Notes: a model not told the origin generated them from the sequence alone. Shown: positions 1 to 10,324, counted from the stretch's first letter. The stretch: 64,000 bases of DNA from Hyphomicrobiales bacterium (GCA_021775415.1 JAJFHV010000006.1:84858-148857); one strand, 5' to 3'. Made by a program: numbers and translations.

Positions 1-1086
1 ATCCTGGCACTCGACTAAAACCTTGGCACCTGGTGTAAGCCCACCCTTTTTCATCAACGCAATACCGATGCCGTATCCAAGGTATGGGGAAATCGCTCCA
101 GCTGTAATCTTACCGGCGACATTCACGCCAATCACAACCAGACCGTTAATGAGCGGTGCTCCAGAAATGCACTTAACCCCCATGAGACGCAGGTTTCGCG
201 AAGCGGTCTTCAATGCCTCCTTACCAATAAAATCAGCTTTGTCTTCATCGACAAATCGTCCAAGACCTACATCATACGGTGTAGTTGAATGGTCAAAATC
301 CGATCCAGCGTTAAGAATTCCTGCTTCGATCCGCCTGATGTTCATGGCATCCAGCCCAAAGATATCCAATCCGAACGGATCACCCGCCGATTTGAGATGC
401 GCCCAAAGTGCATCGGCGTCATGATGGGGTTCGGTGTAAAATTCCCAACCAAGTTCATTGGTGTATCCGGTTCGGGTAACCACAACTTCCTGGCCACCAA
501 AATTTACCCGGGCAACTGCAAAATATCCAAACGGTTCAGGCATGCCGTCATCACTGGCTGCCTCCAGAATTTTCAGGGCATTCGGACCCTGTATCTGGGA
601 TACAAATATGTTCGGGTCTGAAATTTCAACATCCATCCCCGACGCATGCGCCCTCGCCCAGCTGTAAAAGTCACCATCCGCCTGCGCATACCAAAATTGG
701 TCCTCTGCCAGGCGGAGCAGGATACCGTCAACAATCAGCCCACCATCTTCATAACATGCCAGGCCATAGCCACATCTGCCGACCTTCACCTTGGTAATGT
801 CCTTGGTGAACAATTTATCGAGCAGGCGTTCCGCATCTGGCCCCTTGAATTCAACCGGATACTCACCGGTGTTCAGCAACGCCGCTTTCTGGCGCAGCAA
901 CCAGTAACCATCTTCCGTGGAATGATCATCAAAGCAAACCGCCATGTGACGACGGTTGTAAACACAATAGTGCGGTCCCTTGGGGCGCTCTATGAAATGG
1001 TAGGGATGCCGGGTCTGTGCGTAATCCCAGCCCGCACCGGGCATTGTGGTTACCAGATCTCTGGTCTTTCCATCACTAGAGCGCAA
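1..1086 (-). CDS. GcvT-family folate-dependent methyltransferase (3' end outside window)
   Basis: The minus strand is open from the left edge to about 1.1 kb and encodes a GcvT/DmdA-superfamily aminomethyltransferase, which normally passes a one-carbon group to tetrahydrofolate. Visible pieces are the folate-domain segments YNRRHMAVCFDDHSTEDG, QIQGPNALKILEAA, RTGYTNELGWEFY and FIGKEAL, in the family order. I chose TTG at 1086 because GGGGAG lies 8 nt upstream; an in-frame GTG further upstream and an ATG near 1048 are alternatives. About 362 codons are present, so only the end of the C-terminal domain is missing. It lies 143 bp downstream of the dimethylglycine dehydrogenase-like gene on the same strand, which fits removal of methyl groups from betaine derivatives. 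A DMSP demethylase (DmdA) is a less likely reading. The family is clear; the substrate is inferred. Confidence 0.75.
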   Translation of the reverse strand, partial: MRSSDGKTRDLVTTMPGAGWDYAQTRHPYHFIERPKGPHYCVYNRRHMAVCFDDHSTEDGYWLLRQKAALLNTGEYPVEFKGPDAERLLDKLFTKDITKVKVGRCGYGLACYEDGGLIVDGILLRLAEDQFWYAQADGDFYSWARAHASGMDVEISDPNIFVSQIQGPNALKILEAASDDGMPEPFGYFAVARVNFGGQEVVVTRTGYTNELGWEFYTEPHHDADALWAHLKSAGDPFGLDIFGLDAMNIRRIEAGILNAGSDFDHSTTPYDVGLGRFVDEDKADFIGKEALKTASRNLRLMGVKCISGAPLINGLVVIGVNVAGKITAGAISPYLGYGIGIALMKKGGLTPGAKVLVECQD

Positions 1087-1229
1087 TTGTTCATCTCCCC
1101 AAACTGCAGCAAAATTCCAATTTGGATAAGTTAAGGTGATGCAAATCACCGGTCAAACAATATAAATTTGCCCAGCTGGATAGATAAAATTTATGCAACG
1201 CCCCGGCCAACGAGTTTAATGCATACCTG

Positions 1230-3659
1230 TTAACTCCGCATCTTTGACCCGTTCGCGTCGTATAAGGGATGCGCGGTTACCTTTGCGACATAAAATGCGC
1301 CGTTGATTTCCACTTCAAGGGCTGTTTCATGAGCTGCCAGTTCCGGCGGCACATAACCAAGCGCCATCGACTTGCCCGCATGATGGGAATAGCCACCCGA
1401 TGAAATGTAGCCAACACATTCACCATCCTTCATGATGGCTTCATCATTTGAGACATCAATATCATCCGTGTCGATGGTCATCGTGACTAGCTTCTTGTCC
1501 GGACCCGATTTTTTCTCCGCCAGTGCCGCTTCCTTGCCGATGAAATCTTTGTCCCAGTTGATGAACATATCAAGACCGGACTGGGCCGCTGTAAAGTCGG
1601 GACGGTAATCAAGCGTCCAGGCACCCCAATTTTTCTCCAGTCGCAACGACATCAGCGCACGCGCGCCGTAGAGTTTCAGCCCCAGACCCTCACCTGCTTC
1701 TTCGATCGCTTCGAACAGCCTCATCTGGAATTGCGGGGCACAGTAGATTTCGTAACCCAGTTCACCGGAGAACGAAACTCGCAGCAGCATGACCGGCACG
1801 CCACCGACAAATGTCTGCCGGATATCACGAAATTTCAGCGCCTCGGCCGATACATCATCGCGACAAATGCGGGACAGGAGTTCACGTGAACTCGGGCCTG
1901 ATATCGCGATACCGTGGAATTCATCTGAGCGGTTGCGATAGGTAACACCGTTTTCCGGCAAATGCTTATCAAACCAGCGACGGTGCATCTCCTGCGCAAC
2001 GCCGGAACCGAACAACATGAAGTGCTCATCTCCAAGGCATGAAACCGTCAGGTCACCATATAGCTTGCCCTTCGGTGTCAGCATTGGCGTAAGAGACAGC
2101 CTGCCGGGCTTGGGTACGCGACCTGCCAGAATGTGATCCAGGAATGCCCTTGCACCCGGGCCTTTGAACTCATGCTTGGCAAAGTTGGCAATTTCGATTG
2201 CGCCCACCGCCTCACGCACAGCCTTGCACTCTGCTGCCACATAATCATGGGCCCGCGAACGCCGGAACGTCGGCTCCTCATGTGCATCATCAGGGCCATC
2301 TGCAAACCACAACACATTCTCGAGACCAAAGCTGTCACCCATAACCGCTCCGCGCGCCATCAACCGATCATAGATCGCTGTGGTTTTCTGGCGACGCCCC
2401 TTCGGCAGGGTTTCATTCGGGAACGTCATTACGAAGCGACGCTCGTAATTTTCCGAGGATTTGACCGTACCGTAATCCGGGGTCGCAAAATCACCGAAAC
2501 GGGCAATATCCATCGCCCAAACGTCAATCGAGGGTTCGCCATCCATCATCCATTCCGCAAGACAAAGACCAACACCACCGGCCTGACAGAACCCGGCCAT
2601 CACTCCGACGGCTGCCCAATAGTTGGTCATCCCCGGGACCGGTCCAATCATCGGATTACCGTCGGGGCCAAAAGTGAAAGGCCCGTTGATCATGTCTTTG
2701 ATGCCCGCACGGCCAAGAGCTGGAATACGTTCAAAGCCGAGTTCCAACCGGTCTGCTATGCGATCCATATCGGGTGCAAGCAACTCATGGCCAAAGTGCA
2801 TTGGCGTGCCTTCCACCTTCCACGGTGTGGAAACCGGTTCATAAGTACCGAGCAACATGCCCTGGCGTTCCTGGCGAAAATAGATGTTGGCTTCGTAGTC
2901 GATCCCCGCAGGCAAACGCTCATCACCGCGTTCAACGATTTCAGGAATGGCCTCGGTGATCAGATAGTGATGCTCCATCGGCTGTACCGGCAAATTAAGG
3001 CCAGACAAACGCCCTGCTTCGCGTGCCCAAAGACCTGCAGCGTTGACAATGATTTCTGCATTGATGGTACCTTTTGAAGTTACCACATCCCAACTGCCAT
3101 CCAGCTTCTGACGTGTCTCAATCGCAGGGGTATGGGTGAAATACTGCGCACCGTGATGGCGTGCTGCTTTGGCATAAGCATAGGTGACACCCGATGGGTC
3201 AATATCTCCATCGAGGGGGTCCCAAAGTGCTGCGATGTAATGTGATGGATCAACCAGTGGATGCCGTTTTTTGAGCTCTTCCAGAGAGATGAATTCCTGG
3301 TCAAGCCCCATATAGCGCGCCTTGGAACGCTCACGCTTGAGGTATTCATGCCAGACCTCATTGGAAGCAAGATAAAACCCGCCGGTTGCATGCATGCCAA
3401 CCGAATGACCGGAAACCTCTTCAATCTCCTTGTACAGATTGATTGTGTATCCCTGCAGGCGCGAGATATTCGGATCAGACGAAATCGTGTGGATTTGCCC
3501 CGCCGCATGCCAGCTCGAACCGGAGGTCAGTTCATCCCGCTCCAGCAGCACTACATCCTTCCAGCCAAACTTGGCCAAATGAAACAGGATGGAGCAACCA
3601 ACCACCCCACCACCAATAACCACGACTTTAGCGTGTGAAGGTAATTTCTTTTCTGACAT
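1230..3659 (-). CDS. Dimethylglycine/sarcosine dehydrogenase-like flavoprotein (DAO + GcvT domains)
   Basis: An 809-residue FAD enzyme predicted to oxidise an N-methyl group of dimethylglycine or sarcosine and hand the formaldehyde unit to folate. The N-terminal DAO domain has the dinucleotide motif GGGVVG (residues 16-21) and SSWHAAGQ with His51, the position that binds FAD covalently in mammalian dimethylglycine dehydrogenase. From about residue 430 onward the protein carries the GcvT-like folate domain and its C-terminal barrel. An upstream in-frame ATG at 3713 would add 18 residues and overlap the preceding gene; I prefer the ATG at 3659, which has AGGGA 8 nt upstream and follows the preceding stop by 11 nt. 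It is the last tightly spaced gene of the mttB-kbl-tdh unit. Choice between dimethylglycine and sarcosine cannot be made from sequence alone. Confidence 0.88.
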   Translation of the reverse strand: MSEKKLPSHAKVVVIGGGVVGCSILFHLAKFGWKDVVLLERDELTSGSSWHAAGQIHTISSDPNISRLQGYTINLYKEIEEVSGHSVGMHATGGFYLASNEVWHEYLKRERSKARYMGLDQEFISLEELKKRHPLVDPSHYIAALWDPLDGDIDPSGVTYAYAKAARHHGAQYFTHTPAIETRQKLDGSWDVVTSKGTINAEIIVNAAGLWAREAGRLSGLNLPVQPMEHHYLITEAIPEIVERGDERLPAGIDYEANIYFRQERQGMLLGTYEPVSTPWKVEGTPMHFGHELLAPDMDRIADRLELGFERIPALGRAGIKDMINGPFTFGPDGNPMIGPVPGMTNYWAAVGVMAGFCQAGGVGLCLAEWMMDGEPSIDVWAMDIARFGDFATPDYGTVKSSENYERRFVMTFPNETLPKGRRQKTTAIYDRLMARGAVMGDSFGLENVLWFADGPDDAHEEPTFRRSRAHDYVAAECKAVREAVGAIEIANFAKHEFKGPGARAFLDHILAGRVPKPGRLSLTPMLTPKGKLYGDLTVSCLGDEHFMLFGSGVAQEMHRRWFDKHLPENGVTYRNRSDEFHGIAISGPSSRELLSRICRDDVSAEALKFRDIRQTFVGGVPVMLLRVSFSGELGYEIYCAPQFQMRLFEAIEEAGEGLGLKLYGARALMSLRLEKNWGAWTLDYRPDFTAAQSGLDMFINWDKDFIGKEAALAEKKSGPDKKLVTMTIDTDDIDVSNDEAIMKDGECVGYISSGGYSHHAGKSMALGYVPPELAAHETALEVEINGAFYVAKVTAHPLYDANGSKMRS

Positions 3660-3670
3660 TTGTCGTTTCC

Positions 3671-4387
3671 CTATTCCCAATTCTTGTCTGGCAAGGCCAT
3701 ATGGAATGTCCATGCACCGGTTTCATAATCATCATCACAGGCGATTTTCACCACCCGCAGTTTGTCATCCGCCCGAAAAATCGCCAGCTGAAACGGCAAG
3801 ATCTCACAACGCCAATTGGTTGCGTCCGAGAGGTCATAAACTTCCATCTTTTCAGCCGCTCTGAGTTCCGCCTCTTCAACAGCATGCGGGTATGTCTCCG
3901 CCAGTGGCAGCAATTGCGCTCTGGCTGCCTCGGCCAATTTTTCAAAGCTGGCAACAACGCCAGTTTTCGCGTGGAGCAATGCGAACTTCTCAAGTGACAA
4001 TTCCGGATCATTGAAAATTGTCGCTGATACTGGTGCAGCACCGACTTCCCGAAAAACTGCGAACATGTCCGCTGTATCCCTGGAATGCTCAACAACTTCG
4101 CCTGGAGACAAATAGTCATCAGTACCGAGTCCGTTGACCCAGATGCTGCGCAACAACCAAGACCGAGAGGCATTGTGAGTATTCAGGTCAATTTCAACTA
4201 GATGTTGATCGACCAGCGCGCTGAAATGTGACCCTTGGTTGTCCTGCAAATCGCGCACCACATAGAGATGAGTTTGCGTAGCCGCCACGATCAAATCATC
4301 GGATGTGAAAATTCGCGGCGGAGTTGCTTGAGCTGGAGACGACGGCAGCAGCATTAGGGCCAGGAAATAGAGAATTCCGCGTGTCAC
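3671..4387 (-). CDS. Secreted protein of unknown function in the betaine/threonine operon
   Basis: A 238-residue protein that I do not recognise. The N-terminus (MTRGILYFLALMLLPSSPAQA) is a good Sec signal peptide with an AQA cleavage site near residue 21, so the mature protein should be periplasmic or exported. The rest is soluble, acidic and moderately Trp-rich, with cysteines only at about 195 and 220, which could pair. The start is GTG at 4387. It sits 4 bp downstream of tdh and 11 bp upstream of the dimethylglycine dehydrogenase-like gene, so it is almost certainly co-transcribed with cytoplasmic catabolic enzymes. An exported protein inside such an operon is unusual. No function is assigned. 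Confidence 0.72.
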   Translation of the reverse strand: MTRGILYFLALMLLPSSPAQATPPRIFTSDDLIVAATQTHLYVVRDLQDNQGSHFSALVDQHLVEIDLNTHNASRSWLLRSIWVNGLGTDDYLSPGEVVEHSRDTADMFAVFREVGAAPVSATIFNDPELSLEKFALLHAKTGVVASFEKLAEAARAQLLPLAETYPHAVEEAELRAAEKMEVYDLSDATNWRCEILPFQLAIFRADDKLRVVKIACDDDYETGAWTFHMALPDKNWE

Positions 4388-4391
4388 TGCT

Positions 4392-5429
4392 CTAATCCCA
4401 ATCCATCACGACTTTGCCGGCCTCACCGCTTCGCATCGCTGCAAATCCGGTTTCAAATTCATCAATCTTGATGCGGTGTGTAATGAGGGGTGCCAAATCC
4501 AGACCACTCTGAACCAGGGCAATCATCTTGTACCAGGTGTCAAACATTTCACGCCCGTAGATGCCCTTGATATGCAGCATCTTGAAAATCACCTCGTGCC
4601 AATCGATGGAGAAGCCCTTTGGAGCAATGCCCAAAAGCGCAACCTTGCCGCCATTGTTCATCGAATGGATCATGTCCCGCATAGCAAGCGGGGCACCGGA
4701 CATTTCCAGCCCAACGTCAAACCCTTCTGTCATGCCTATGCGGGTCATGACATCGTCAAGCGTTTCATTTTCTGCATTGACCACATGCTCGACGCCAAGC
4801 GTCTTGGCGAGATTAAGTCGATATGGATTGATGTCGGTAATCACCACTTTTCGCGCACCTGCCCGTTGAGCCACAAGTGCGCCCATGATGCCGATTGGCC
4901 CGGCCCCGGTGACCAACACATCTTCGCCAACCAGATCAAAAGACAAAGCCGTGTGAACCGCGTTACCAAAAGGGTCAAAAATCGCTGCAATCTCATCCGG
5001 CACATCATCCGGGATTGGCACAACATTGTCCTGAGGCAGGCAGATATATTCTGCAAAGCTTCCAGGCCTGCTAACACCGACACCTTCGGTGTTGCGGCAC
5101 AAATGCCCCCTGCCCGCACGACAGTTTCGGCAATGACCGCATACAATGTGACCTTCACCTGAAACCCGTTGCCCAACAGAGTAGCGTTTGACCGCACTTC
5201 CAAGTTCAACAATCTCACCGCAGAATTCGTGGCCAGTTACCAGTGGAACCGGCACTGTGGCCTGTGCCCATTCATCCCAGTTCCAGATGTGAACGTCGGT
5301 GCCGCAAATTGCGGACTTGCGGACCTTGATCAAAACGTCAGAAGGTTGCGGCTCAGGCACAGGCACCCGCTCCATCCATAGCCCTTCCTCGGGCTTTGAT
5401 TTAACCAGTGCACGCATCTCATTGCTCAT
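4392..5429 (-). CDS. tdh: L-threonine 3-dehydrogenase
   Basis: Zinc-dependent medium-chain dehydrogenase of 345 residues that oxidises L-threonine to 2-amino-3-ketobutyrate with NAD+. Catalytic zinc ligands are Cys42 (ICGTD) and His67-Glu68 (GHEFCGE). The four structural-zinc cysteines are at 97, 100, 103 and 111 in [15 protein letters not shown]. The NAD-binding GAGPIG segment is near residue 172. Length and motifs match the family. Its start overlaps the kbl stop by 4 bp (ATGA), the classic coupling of Tdh with the ligase that cleaves its unstable product to glycine and acetyl-CoA. Confidence 0.95.
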   Translation of the reverse strand: MSNEMRALVKSKPEEGLWMERVPVPEPQPSDVLIKVRKSAICGTDVHIWNWDEWAQATVPVPLVTGHEFCGEIVELGSAVKRYSVGQRVSGEGHIVCGHCRNCRAGRGHLCRNTEGVGVSRPGSFAEYICLPQDNVVPIPDDVPDEIAAIFDPFGNAVHTALSFDLVGEDVLVTGAGPIGIMGALVAQRAGARKVVITDINPYRLNLAKTLGVEHVVNAENETLDDVMTRIGMTEGFDVGLEMSGAPLAMRDMIHSMNNGGKVALLGIAPKGFSIDWHEVIFKMLHIKGIYGREMFDTWYKMIALVQSGLDLAPLITHRIKIDEFETGFAAMRSGEAGKVVMDWD

Positions 5430-6622
5430 TGGAGGATACCCATCTCACGCCCCACATCGCCAAACGCAGCGATTGCGCGATCAAGCGTTTCAAGGGAATG
5501 CGCTGCCGACATTTGAGTGCGAATGCGGTCTTCGCCCCGCGGCACAACAGGAAAAGAGAATGCTGCAACAAAGACACCCTTCTCGTTCAGTCGGCGTGCC
5601 ATTTCTTGTGCGATTTTTGGGTCCCGCAACATCACCGGAATGATCGGGTGCTCTCCGGGTAACAGCTCGAACCCAAGCTTGGTCATACCGTCTCGAAAGT
5701 AGGTTGCATTGCGCCTGAGTGTTGAAATCAACTGGCGATCACCCTCCAACATATCCAGCACCTTGAGTGACGTGGCTGCAATCACTGGCGCAAGCGTGTT
5801 GGAAAACAGGTATGGCCGTGAACGCTGGCGCAGCCAATCCACCACTTCCCTGCTGGCTGCCGTATAGCCACCAGATGCGCCACCCAGCGCCTTACCCAAT
5901 GTACCGGTAATGATATCAACCCGACCCATCACACCACAATGTTCGTGAACACCCCGGCCATTGTCTCCCATGAAACCAACCGCATGACTGTCATCAACCA
6001 TCACCATCGCATCATAGTGTTCAGCCAAATCACAAATCTCCGAGAGCTTCGCGATGTAGCCGTCCATGGAAAACACACCGTCGGTCGCAATCAGTTTATG
6101 CCGACAATCGGAAGCTTCTTTGAGCTTTTCTTCCAGATCCGCCATGTCAGAATTTGCATAACGAAACCGCTTTGCCTTGCACAGGCGAACACCATCAATG
6201 ATCGAGGCATGGTTCAGGGCATCAGAGATAATTGCGTCTTCTGGACCAAGCAGGGTTTCGAACAATCCCGCATTGGCGTCGAAACAAGAGGAGTAAAGGA
6301 TCGCATCTTCCATCCCAAGAAACGATGCAATACGCGCCTCAAGCGTTTTGTGTTCTTCCTGGGTCCCGCAAATAAAACGAACCGATGACATGCCGTAACC
6401 GTATCGCTTCACCGCTGCTTCGGCTGCTTCGACGAGCTCCGGATGATTGGAAAGCCCAAGATAATTGTTTGCACAAAGGTTTATGACCTCTTGCCCATCT
6501 GCAAGTTCAACAACCCCATCCTGGGGTGAAGCGATAACCCGTTCATTCTTGTACAGGCCTTCTGCACGAAGCGCGTCCAGCTGCGTTTTGATCTGGTCAG
6601 AAAATTTCTCTTTAGCGTTCAT
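5426..6622 (-). CDS. kbl: Glycine C-acetyltransferase (2-amino-3-ketobutyrate CoA ligase)
   Basis: PLP-dependent alpha-oxoamine synthase of 398 residues. It cleaves 2-amino-3-ketobutyrate with CoA to glycine and acetyl-CoA, completing threonine breakdown with Tdh. The PLP lysine is Lys244 in [10 protein letters not shown], and [10 protein letters not shown] is the family segment just before it. I use the ATG at 6622, with GAGG about 6 nt upstream, rather than the TTG one codon earlier. It begins 8 bp after the mttB-like stop, so all three genes are likely in one transcript. The reverse direction (glycine to threonine) is possible, but the placement next to methylamine genes favours control of the glycine pool. 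Confidence 0.95.
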   Translation of the reverse strand: MNAKEKFSDQIKTQLDALRAEGLYKNERVIASPQDGVVELADGQEVINLCANNYLGLSNHPELVEAAEAAVKRYGYGMSSVRFICGTQEEHKTLEARIASFLGMEDAILYSSCFDANAGLFETLLGPEDAIISDALNHASIIDGVRLCKAKRFRYANSDMADLEEKLKEASDCRHKLIATDGVFSMDGYIAKLSEICDLAEHYDAMVMVDDSHAVGFMGDNGRGVHEHCGVMGRVDIITGTLGKALGGASGGYTAASREVVDWLRQRSRPYLFSNTLAPVIAATSLKVLDMLEGDRQLISTLRRNATYFRDGMTKLGFELLPGEHPIIPVMLRDPKIAQEMARRLNEKGVFVAAFSFPVVPRGEDRIRTQMSAAHSLETLDRAIAAFGDVGREMGILQ

Positions 6623-6630
6623 CAATTTCC

Positions 6631-8151
6631 TCAGTACCAGGCATCATCCATGCCTTCTTTTTTCTTGGCAACAAACGCTTTCAATTCCTCGTCTATTGCC
6701 TCATCAAGTGGCGGCGCCTCATACTCTTTCAGCAGCTTGTTCCACCGCTCATAGGCCCGCCGTTCAGTATCCTTTGAACCATCTTCTTCCCACTGTTCAC
6801 ATGAATTGTGGTCTCCAACGGAAGACTCATAAAATGCGGTTTCATAATTCGCCATTGTATGGGCAGAACCAAGGAAGTGCCCGGCAGGCTCAACATCATC
6901 ATATGCCATTCGCCCAATAGAATTATCGTCCACATCAACACCGCCAAGCAGTTTTTGATAAGCGCCAAGACGGTCCGCATCTATAATCAGTTTTTCATAA
7001 CCTGTCGCCAATCCGCCCTCCAGCCAACCCGCCGAATGAAGCACGAAATTGGCACCACCCATAACGGTCGAATGCATCGAGTCCGCACTCTCCGCTGCTG
7101 CCTGCGCATCAGATGTCTTTGCGGCAGTCAAAGAACCACCACTGCGTAACGGAACGCCCAGCCTGCGCGCCAATTGCCCGATTATATAATTCGAAGCCAC
7201 GGGTTCTGGCATTCCAAAAGTCGGCGCTCCGGATCTCAAACTCATGGATGAAAGGAAATTACCCAGTACAAACGGCGAGCCAGGCTTTACCAATTGACTG
7301 AATGCACAGCAAATCATCGCCTCAGCCAAAGCCTGCGCAATCGATGCAGCAGTTGTGACAGGTCCCATTGCGCCACCTAGGATGAACGGGGCAACAATCA
7401 TGCCCTGCCCGGCACCAGAGTAAGTGCGAATGGCTTCAGTCACCACTTTATCTACCAGCAGCGGCGAGTTGGTGTTCACATTACCCATGATAACGCAATT
7501 CTGGTCGACAAAATCAGAGCCGTGAAGAATACGCGCCATCGCGACTGAATCTTCAGCCCGCACCTTTTCAACAATTGCACCGAGATGCGGTTTGTCCGAC
7601 CACCGCATGTGTGTGTAAAGCATATCGAGATGACGCTTGTTGACTGGCACATCACACGGTTCGCAAATCACAAATCCGGTGTGGTGGATACTGTCCAGCA
7701 TGTAGGCAAGCTTGATCAGCTTCTCGAAATCCTCCATTGAACCGTATCGTCGACCTTTTTCCAGGTCACGCACAAAGGGTGGACCATAGACCGCAGCAAA
7801 GACTGCGTAATCACCGCCGATCTTCACAGAACGCGCCGGGTTTCTGGCGCATTGGGTAAATGAATGAGGCGCAGTCTTTGACAGTTCCCGCGCCATGCCC
7901 TTTGGCAGCCGAACCCGCGTATCTTTCACATCGGCGCCCGCCTCTTTCCAGATGCGCAGCGCTTCCGGGTCCTCACGGAATTCAAGCCCGATTTCCTGCA
8001 AAATCCAGTCGGCCTGCTCTTCGATACGAACCAGACCTTCTTCGTTCATATATTCGAAATACGGAATTTTGCGTGTGATGTAAGGCGGCGCTGGTTGAAC
8101 AGCGCGCTGAGCACGTTCTCCACGATTTCTTCGCCTGCTGCTGTCGCGCAT
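6631..8151 (-). CDS. MttB-superfamily (non-pyrrolysine) methyltransferase, probable betaine demethylase
   Basis: A 506-residue trimethylamine:corrinoid methyltransferase-superfamily protein. Recognisable segments include [17 protein letters not shown] near the N-terminus, [19 protein letters not shown] in the barrel and the Asp/Glu-rich C-terminal helix. There is no in-frame TAG, so it is a non-pyrrolysine member; characterised members of that group act on glycine betaine or related quaternary amines rather than trimethylamine. No corrinoid protein gene lies beside it in this window, so its methyl acceptor is not evident. It is first in the minus-strand operon with kbl, tdh and the dimethylglycine dehydrogenase-like gene, and is divergent from the LysR gene at 8247, its likely regulator. 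Substrate is inferred from context. Confidence 0.88.
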   Translation of the reverse strand: MRDSSRRRNRGERAQRAVQPAPPYITRKIPYFEYMNEEGLVRIEEQADWILQEIGLEFREDPEALRIWKEAGADVKDTRVRLPKGMARELSKTAPHSFTQCARNPARSVKIGGDYAVFAAVYGPPFVRDLEKGRRYGSMEDFEKLIKLAYMLDSIHHTGFVICEPCDVPVNKRHLDMLYTHMRWSDKPHLGAIVEKVRAEDSVAMARILHGSDFVDQNCVIMGNVNTNSPLLVDKVVTEAIRTYSGAGQGMIVAPFILGGAMGPVTTAASIAQALAEAMICCAFSQLVKPGSPFVLGNFLSSMSLRSGAPTFGMPEPVASNYIIGQLARRLGVPLRSGGSLTAAKTSDAQAAAESADSMHSTVMGGANFVLHSAGWLEGGLATGYEKLIIDADRLGAYQKLLGGVDVDDNSIGRMAYDDVEPAGHFLGSAHTMANYETAFYESSVGDHNSCEQWEEDGSKDTERRAYERWNKLLKEYEAPPLDEAIDEELKAFVAKKKEGMDDAWY

Positions 8152-8231
8152 AACCCTTATCCCCGATACTGATTGAAGAGAACAATACGACTACAAATTT
8201 CATTTGTCAGGGTTGAAAATTCTTGGGATTA

Positions 8232-8250
8232 TCATAAGCTGAACTTATGA
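8232..8250. promoter_or_regulatory. Perfect 7-bp-arm palindrome overlapping the LysR start codon
   Basis: TCATAAG-CTGAA-CTTATGA is an inverted repeat with 7-bp arms and a 5-bp spacer, giving the T-N11-A geometry typical of LysR-type regulators. The ATG of the LysR gene (8247) is inside the right arm. It lies in the 95-bp region between the divergent mttB-like and LysR genes, so it could serve autorepression and mttB control. The function is inferred. Confidence 0.55.
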
Positions 8251-9152
8251 AAACCCTGTACCAAGTTATTCATTCACCAACGGCGCTGCTTGCTTTTGAA
8301 ACCGCCGCCAGGCTGTGTTCTTTCACCAAGGCTGCAGAAGAATTGAACGTTAGCCAACCGGCAATAAGCCTGTCGGTTAAAAAACTTGAGCGGGCATTGG
8401 GCGTATCCTTGTTTGAACGCAGGAACCGCCGAATTCACCTCACCGAGTCAGGAGAACGATTCTATACAGATGTATCATTTGGATTAATGCATATTTTGCG
8501 TTCTGCTCAGGGAATTTCAACCCGCAATCAGAGTAAACATGTAACCATCAATTGCTCCACTGCTTTTGCCCACTACTGGCTGCTACCGAGACTAACGACC
8601 TTCAAAATAGACAATCCATCCATTGATCTTCGAATCCAAACCACAGATCGGGATACCGACCTGGAAGAAGACGGCACTTCCCTTATCGTATGGCGGGGCC
8701 CCGGCGAGCGAGCTGGTTATTACTCAACCAGGCTGATGGGGGAGCGCATTTATCCGGTCGCAAGCCCGGCATTTTTGAAGGCCTCCAAAAAAATCAACTC
8801 CATACAAGATATTGCTCAGGCCACCTTGTTGCATCTGGATGAACCCTACCGGCTTCGACCCGATTGGGAGGATTGGTTTGCGCATCAAACAACTGAATAT
8901 GAAGACAAGGGACATGGCTTGCGCTTCAATGACTACGCGCTGGTAATTCAAGCCTGTATTGCAGGCGAAGGAATTGCGATGGGTTGGGAGCATATTGTGT
9001 CGCCAATGGTATCGAAGGGCTTACTCACCTGCGTTTCCCCCGCAGCTTATGATATCGGATACGGATTCCATGTCTGCTGGTCCATATCGTCAAAACTTTC
9101 ACCAGACGCCGAAATGGTTCTTAACTGGTTGAATCAACAAGCTATTCTATAA
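8247..9152 (+). CDS. LysR-family (GcvA-like) transcriptional regulator
   Basis: A 301-residue LysR-type regulator with the N-terminal winged helix ([24 protein letters not shown], shown in part: residues about 26-50) followed by a substrate-binding domain. It resembles the GcvA subgroup common in alphaproteobacteria. It is transcribed away from the mttB-kbl-tdh operon with 95 bp between starts, so it is the natural candidate regulator, probably sensing a betaine or glycine-related ligand (inference). The start codon overlaps a palindrome at 8232-8250. No strong Shine-Dalgarno is seen ahead of the ATG. Confidence 0.92.
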   Translation: MKTLYQVIHSPTALLAFETAARLCSFTKAAEELNVSQPAISLSVKKLERALGVSLFERRNRRIHLTESGERFYTDVSFGLMHILRSAQGISTRNQSKHVTINCSTAFAHYWLLPRLTTFKIDNPSIDLRIQTTDRDTDLEEDGTSLIVWRGPGERAGYYSTRLMGERIYPVASPAFLKASKKINSIQDIAQATLLHLDEPYRLRPDWEDWFAHQTTEYEDKGHGLRFNDYALVIQACIAGEGIAMGWEHIVSPMVSKGLLTCVSPAAYDIGYGFHVCWSISSKLSPDAEMVLNWLNQQAIL

Positions 9153-9298
9153 AACAACGACCTGCCACTCATCCGATTTCCCAAAAATCCGTGCTCCTCA
9201 AAGCCGACTGTTGGTGACGCAGACAGTGCTTGTCAAAGCCCCTGTTACCGCATGAAGATGCAGCGAGTAGATTATGGGGTATCTGACAGGCGGCATCA

Positions 9299-10324
9299 GT
9301 GGAATTTATCTCGCGCCCGGGCATTGCAATTACGCTTTTTATATTCGGCATGGGGATGATGCCGCTCAACGACTCGCTTATCAAACTTATGAGCGAACGA
9401 CTGTCCATATTCGAGATCATGGGGGTTCGCGCGGCAATTGCACTTGTACTGGTATGCATGTTGCCAGCCACCATACTGACACTTTGGCGATTGTCCTTTC
9501 GGGCCTGGCTAATAACAAGCATGCGTGGATTTTGTCTCGTATCTGCGATGATTTTCTTTTTCTTACCCCTTGCCACACTCAGCCTTGCGGAAACCACGTC
9601 AATATTTTTCACAGCACCACTGATGATATCTGTTTTATCCGTGCCGCTTCTGGGAGAAAAGCTCGGCATCTACCGGATATTGGCCGTGGTTATGGGCTTG
9701 ATCGGTGTTCTTCTAATCGTTCAACCGGGCAGCGAACGGTTTCAACTTGCCTATTTAATGCCACTGATTGCAGCGCTTTCCTACGCTTTCTACCAGGTGA
9801 TCACCCGATACATGAGAAACGAGGTCAAATTGCTGGCGATGGTCGCAGTGCAGCATGTGGTCTACTTTGTGACTGGCATAGCCGGACTGGTTGCAATTGC
9901 GGTTTTTCAACCCCAGGTACCGGTGGGTGAGATTTGGGGATTTCTCCTACGGCCATGGACTACGCCCAGCATTCAGGATTTTGTATTTCTTGGGATTGCA
10001 GCACTTGCCGTACTAAATCTGTCCTTCGTTTCGACCAATGTATACTCCAACGTCGAGGCAACAATAATTGCTCCGTTTGAGTACATTGCACTTCCTACCT
10101 CGGTTGTGTGGGGTATCATGATTTGGAATGACTGGCCTGTACCCGCCGCCTGGGCTGGAATGGCCCTCATCCTCGCTGGCGGTATATTAATGATCTATCG
10201 CGAAAACCGCCAAAATACAGATATCGCATCCGCAATTCCAATGCGCTCTGCCGCCACCAATGTCGTAACACTTGACGAGTCGCGGGCTCAAGGTTCTTAC
10301 GAGCCATTGCCAATCTGTTTTTGA
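9299..10324 (+). CDS. EamA/DMT-family inner-membrane transporter
   Basis: A 341-residue integral membrane protein with about ten hydrophobic segments in two EamA repeats; the start of the second repeat is around residue 160 (LMPLIAALSYAFYQVITRYM). Drug/metabolite transporters of this type export amino acids, metabolites or toxic compounds. The start is GTG at 9299 with AGGCGG upstream. The last 35 residues are a hydrophilic cytoplasmic tail. It stands alone on the plus strand, 146 bp after the LysR gene, so no substrate can be suggested. Confidence 0.88.
   Translation: MEFISRPGIAITLFIFGMGMMPLNDSLIKLMSERLSIFEIMGVRAAIALVLVCMLPATILTLWRLSFRAWLITSMRGFCLVSAMIFFFLPLATLSLAETTSIFFTAPLMISVLSVPLLGEKLGIYRILAVVMGLIGVLLIVQPGSERFQLAYLMPLIAALSYAFYQVITRYMRNEVKLLAMVAVQHVVYFVTGIAGLVAIAVFQPQVPVGEIWGFLLRPWTTPSIQDFVFLGIAALAVLNLSFVSTNVYSNVEATIIAPFEYIALPTSVVWGIMIWNDWPVPAAWAGMALILAGGILMIYRENRQNTDIASAIPMRSAATNVVTLDESRAQGSYEPLPICF

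Noticed and set aside
1..1086. Calling the partial gene DMSP demethylase dmdA
   Set aside because: It belongs to the same superfamily, but I could not see DmdA-specific features, and the neighbours point to methylated amines rather than DMSP.
23..1134. Three overlapping plus-strand frames in the first 1.1 kb
   Set aside because: The minus strand here encodes a continuous GcvT-family protein that runs off the left edge; the plus frames are shadows.
2133..3077. Long plus-strand open frame (314 codons) inside the dimethylglycine dehydrogenase gene
   Set aside because: It lies antisense to a protein with clear FAD and folate motifs, has an unnatural composition (His/Cys/Arg-rich), and shows no family resemblance.
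6631..8151. Pyrrolysine-containing trimethylamine methyltransferase
   Set aside because: No in-frame TAG occurs and no pyl genes are visible, so this is a non-pyrrolysine MttB homologue.
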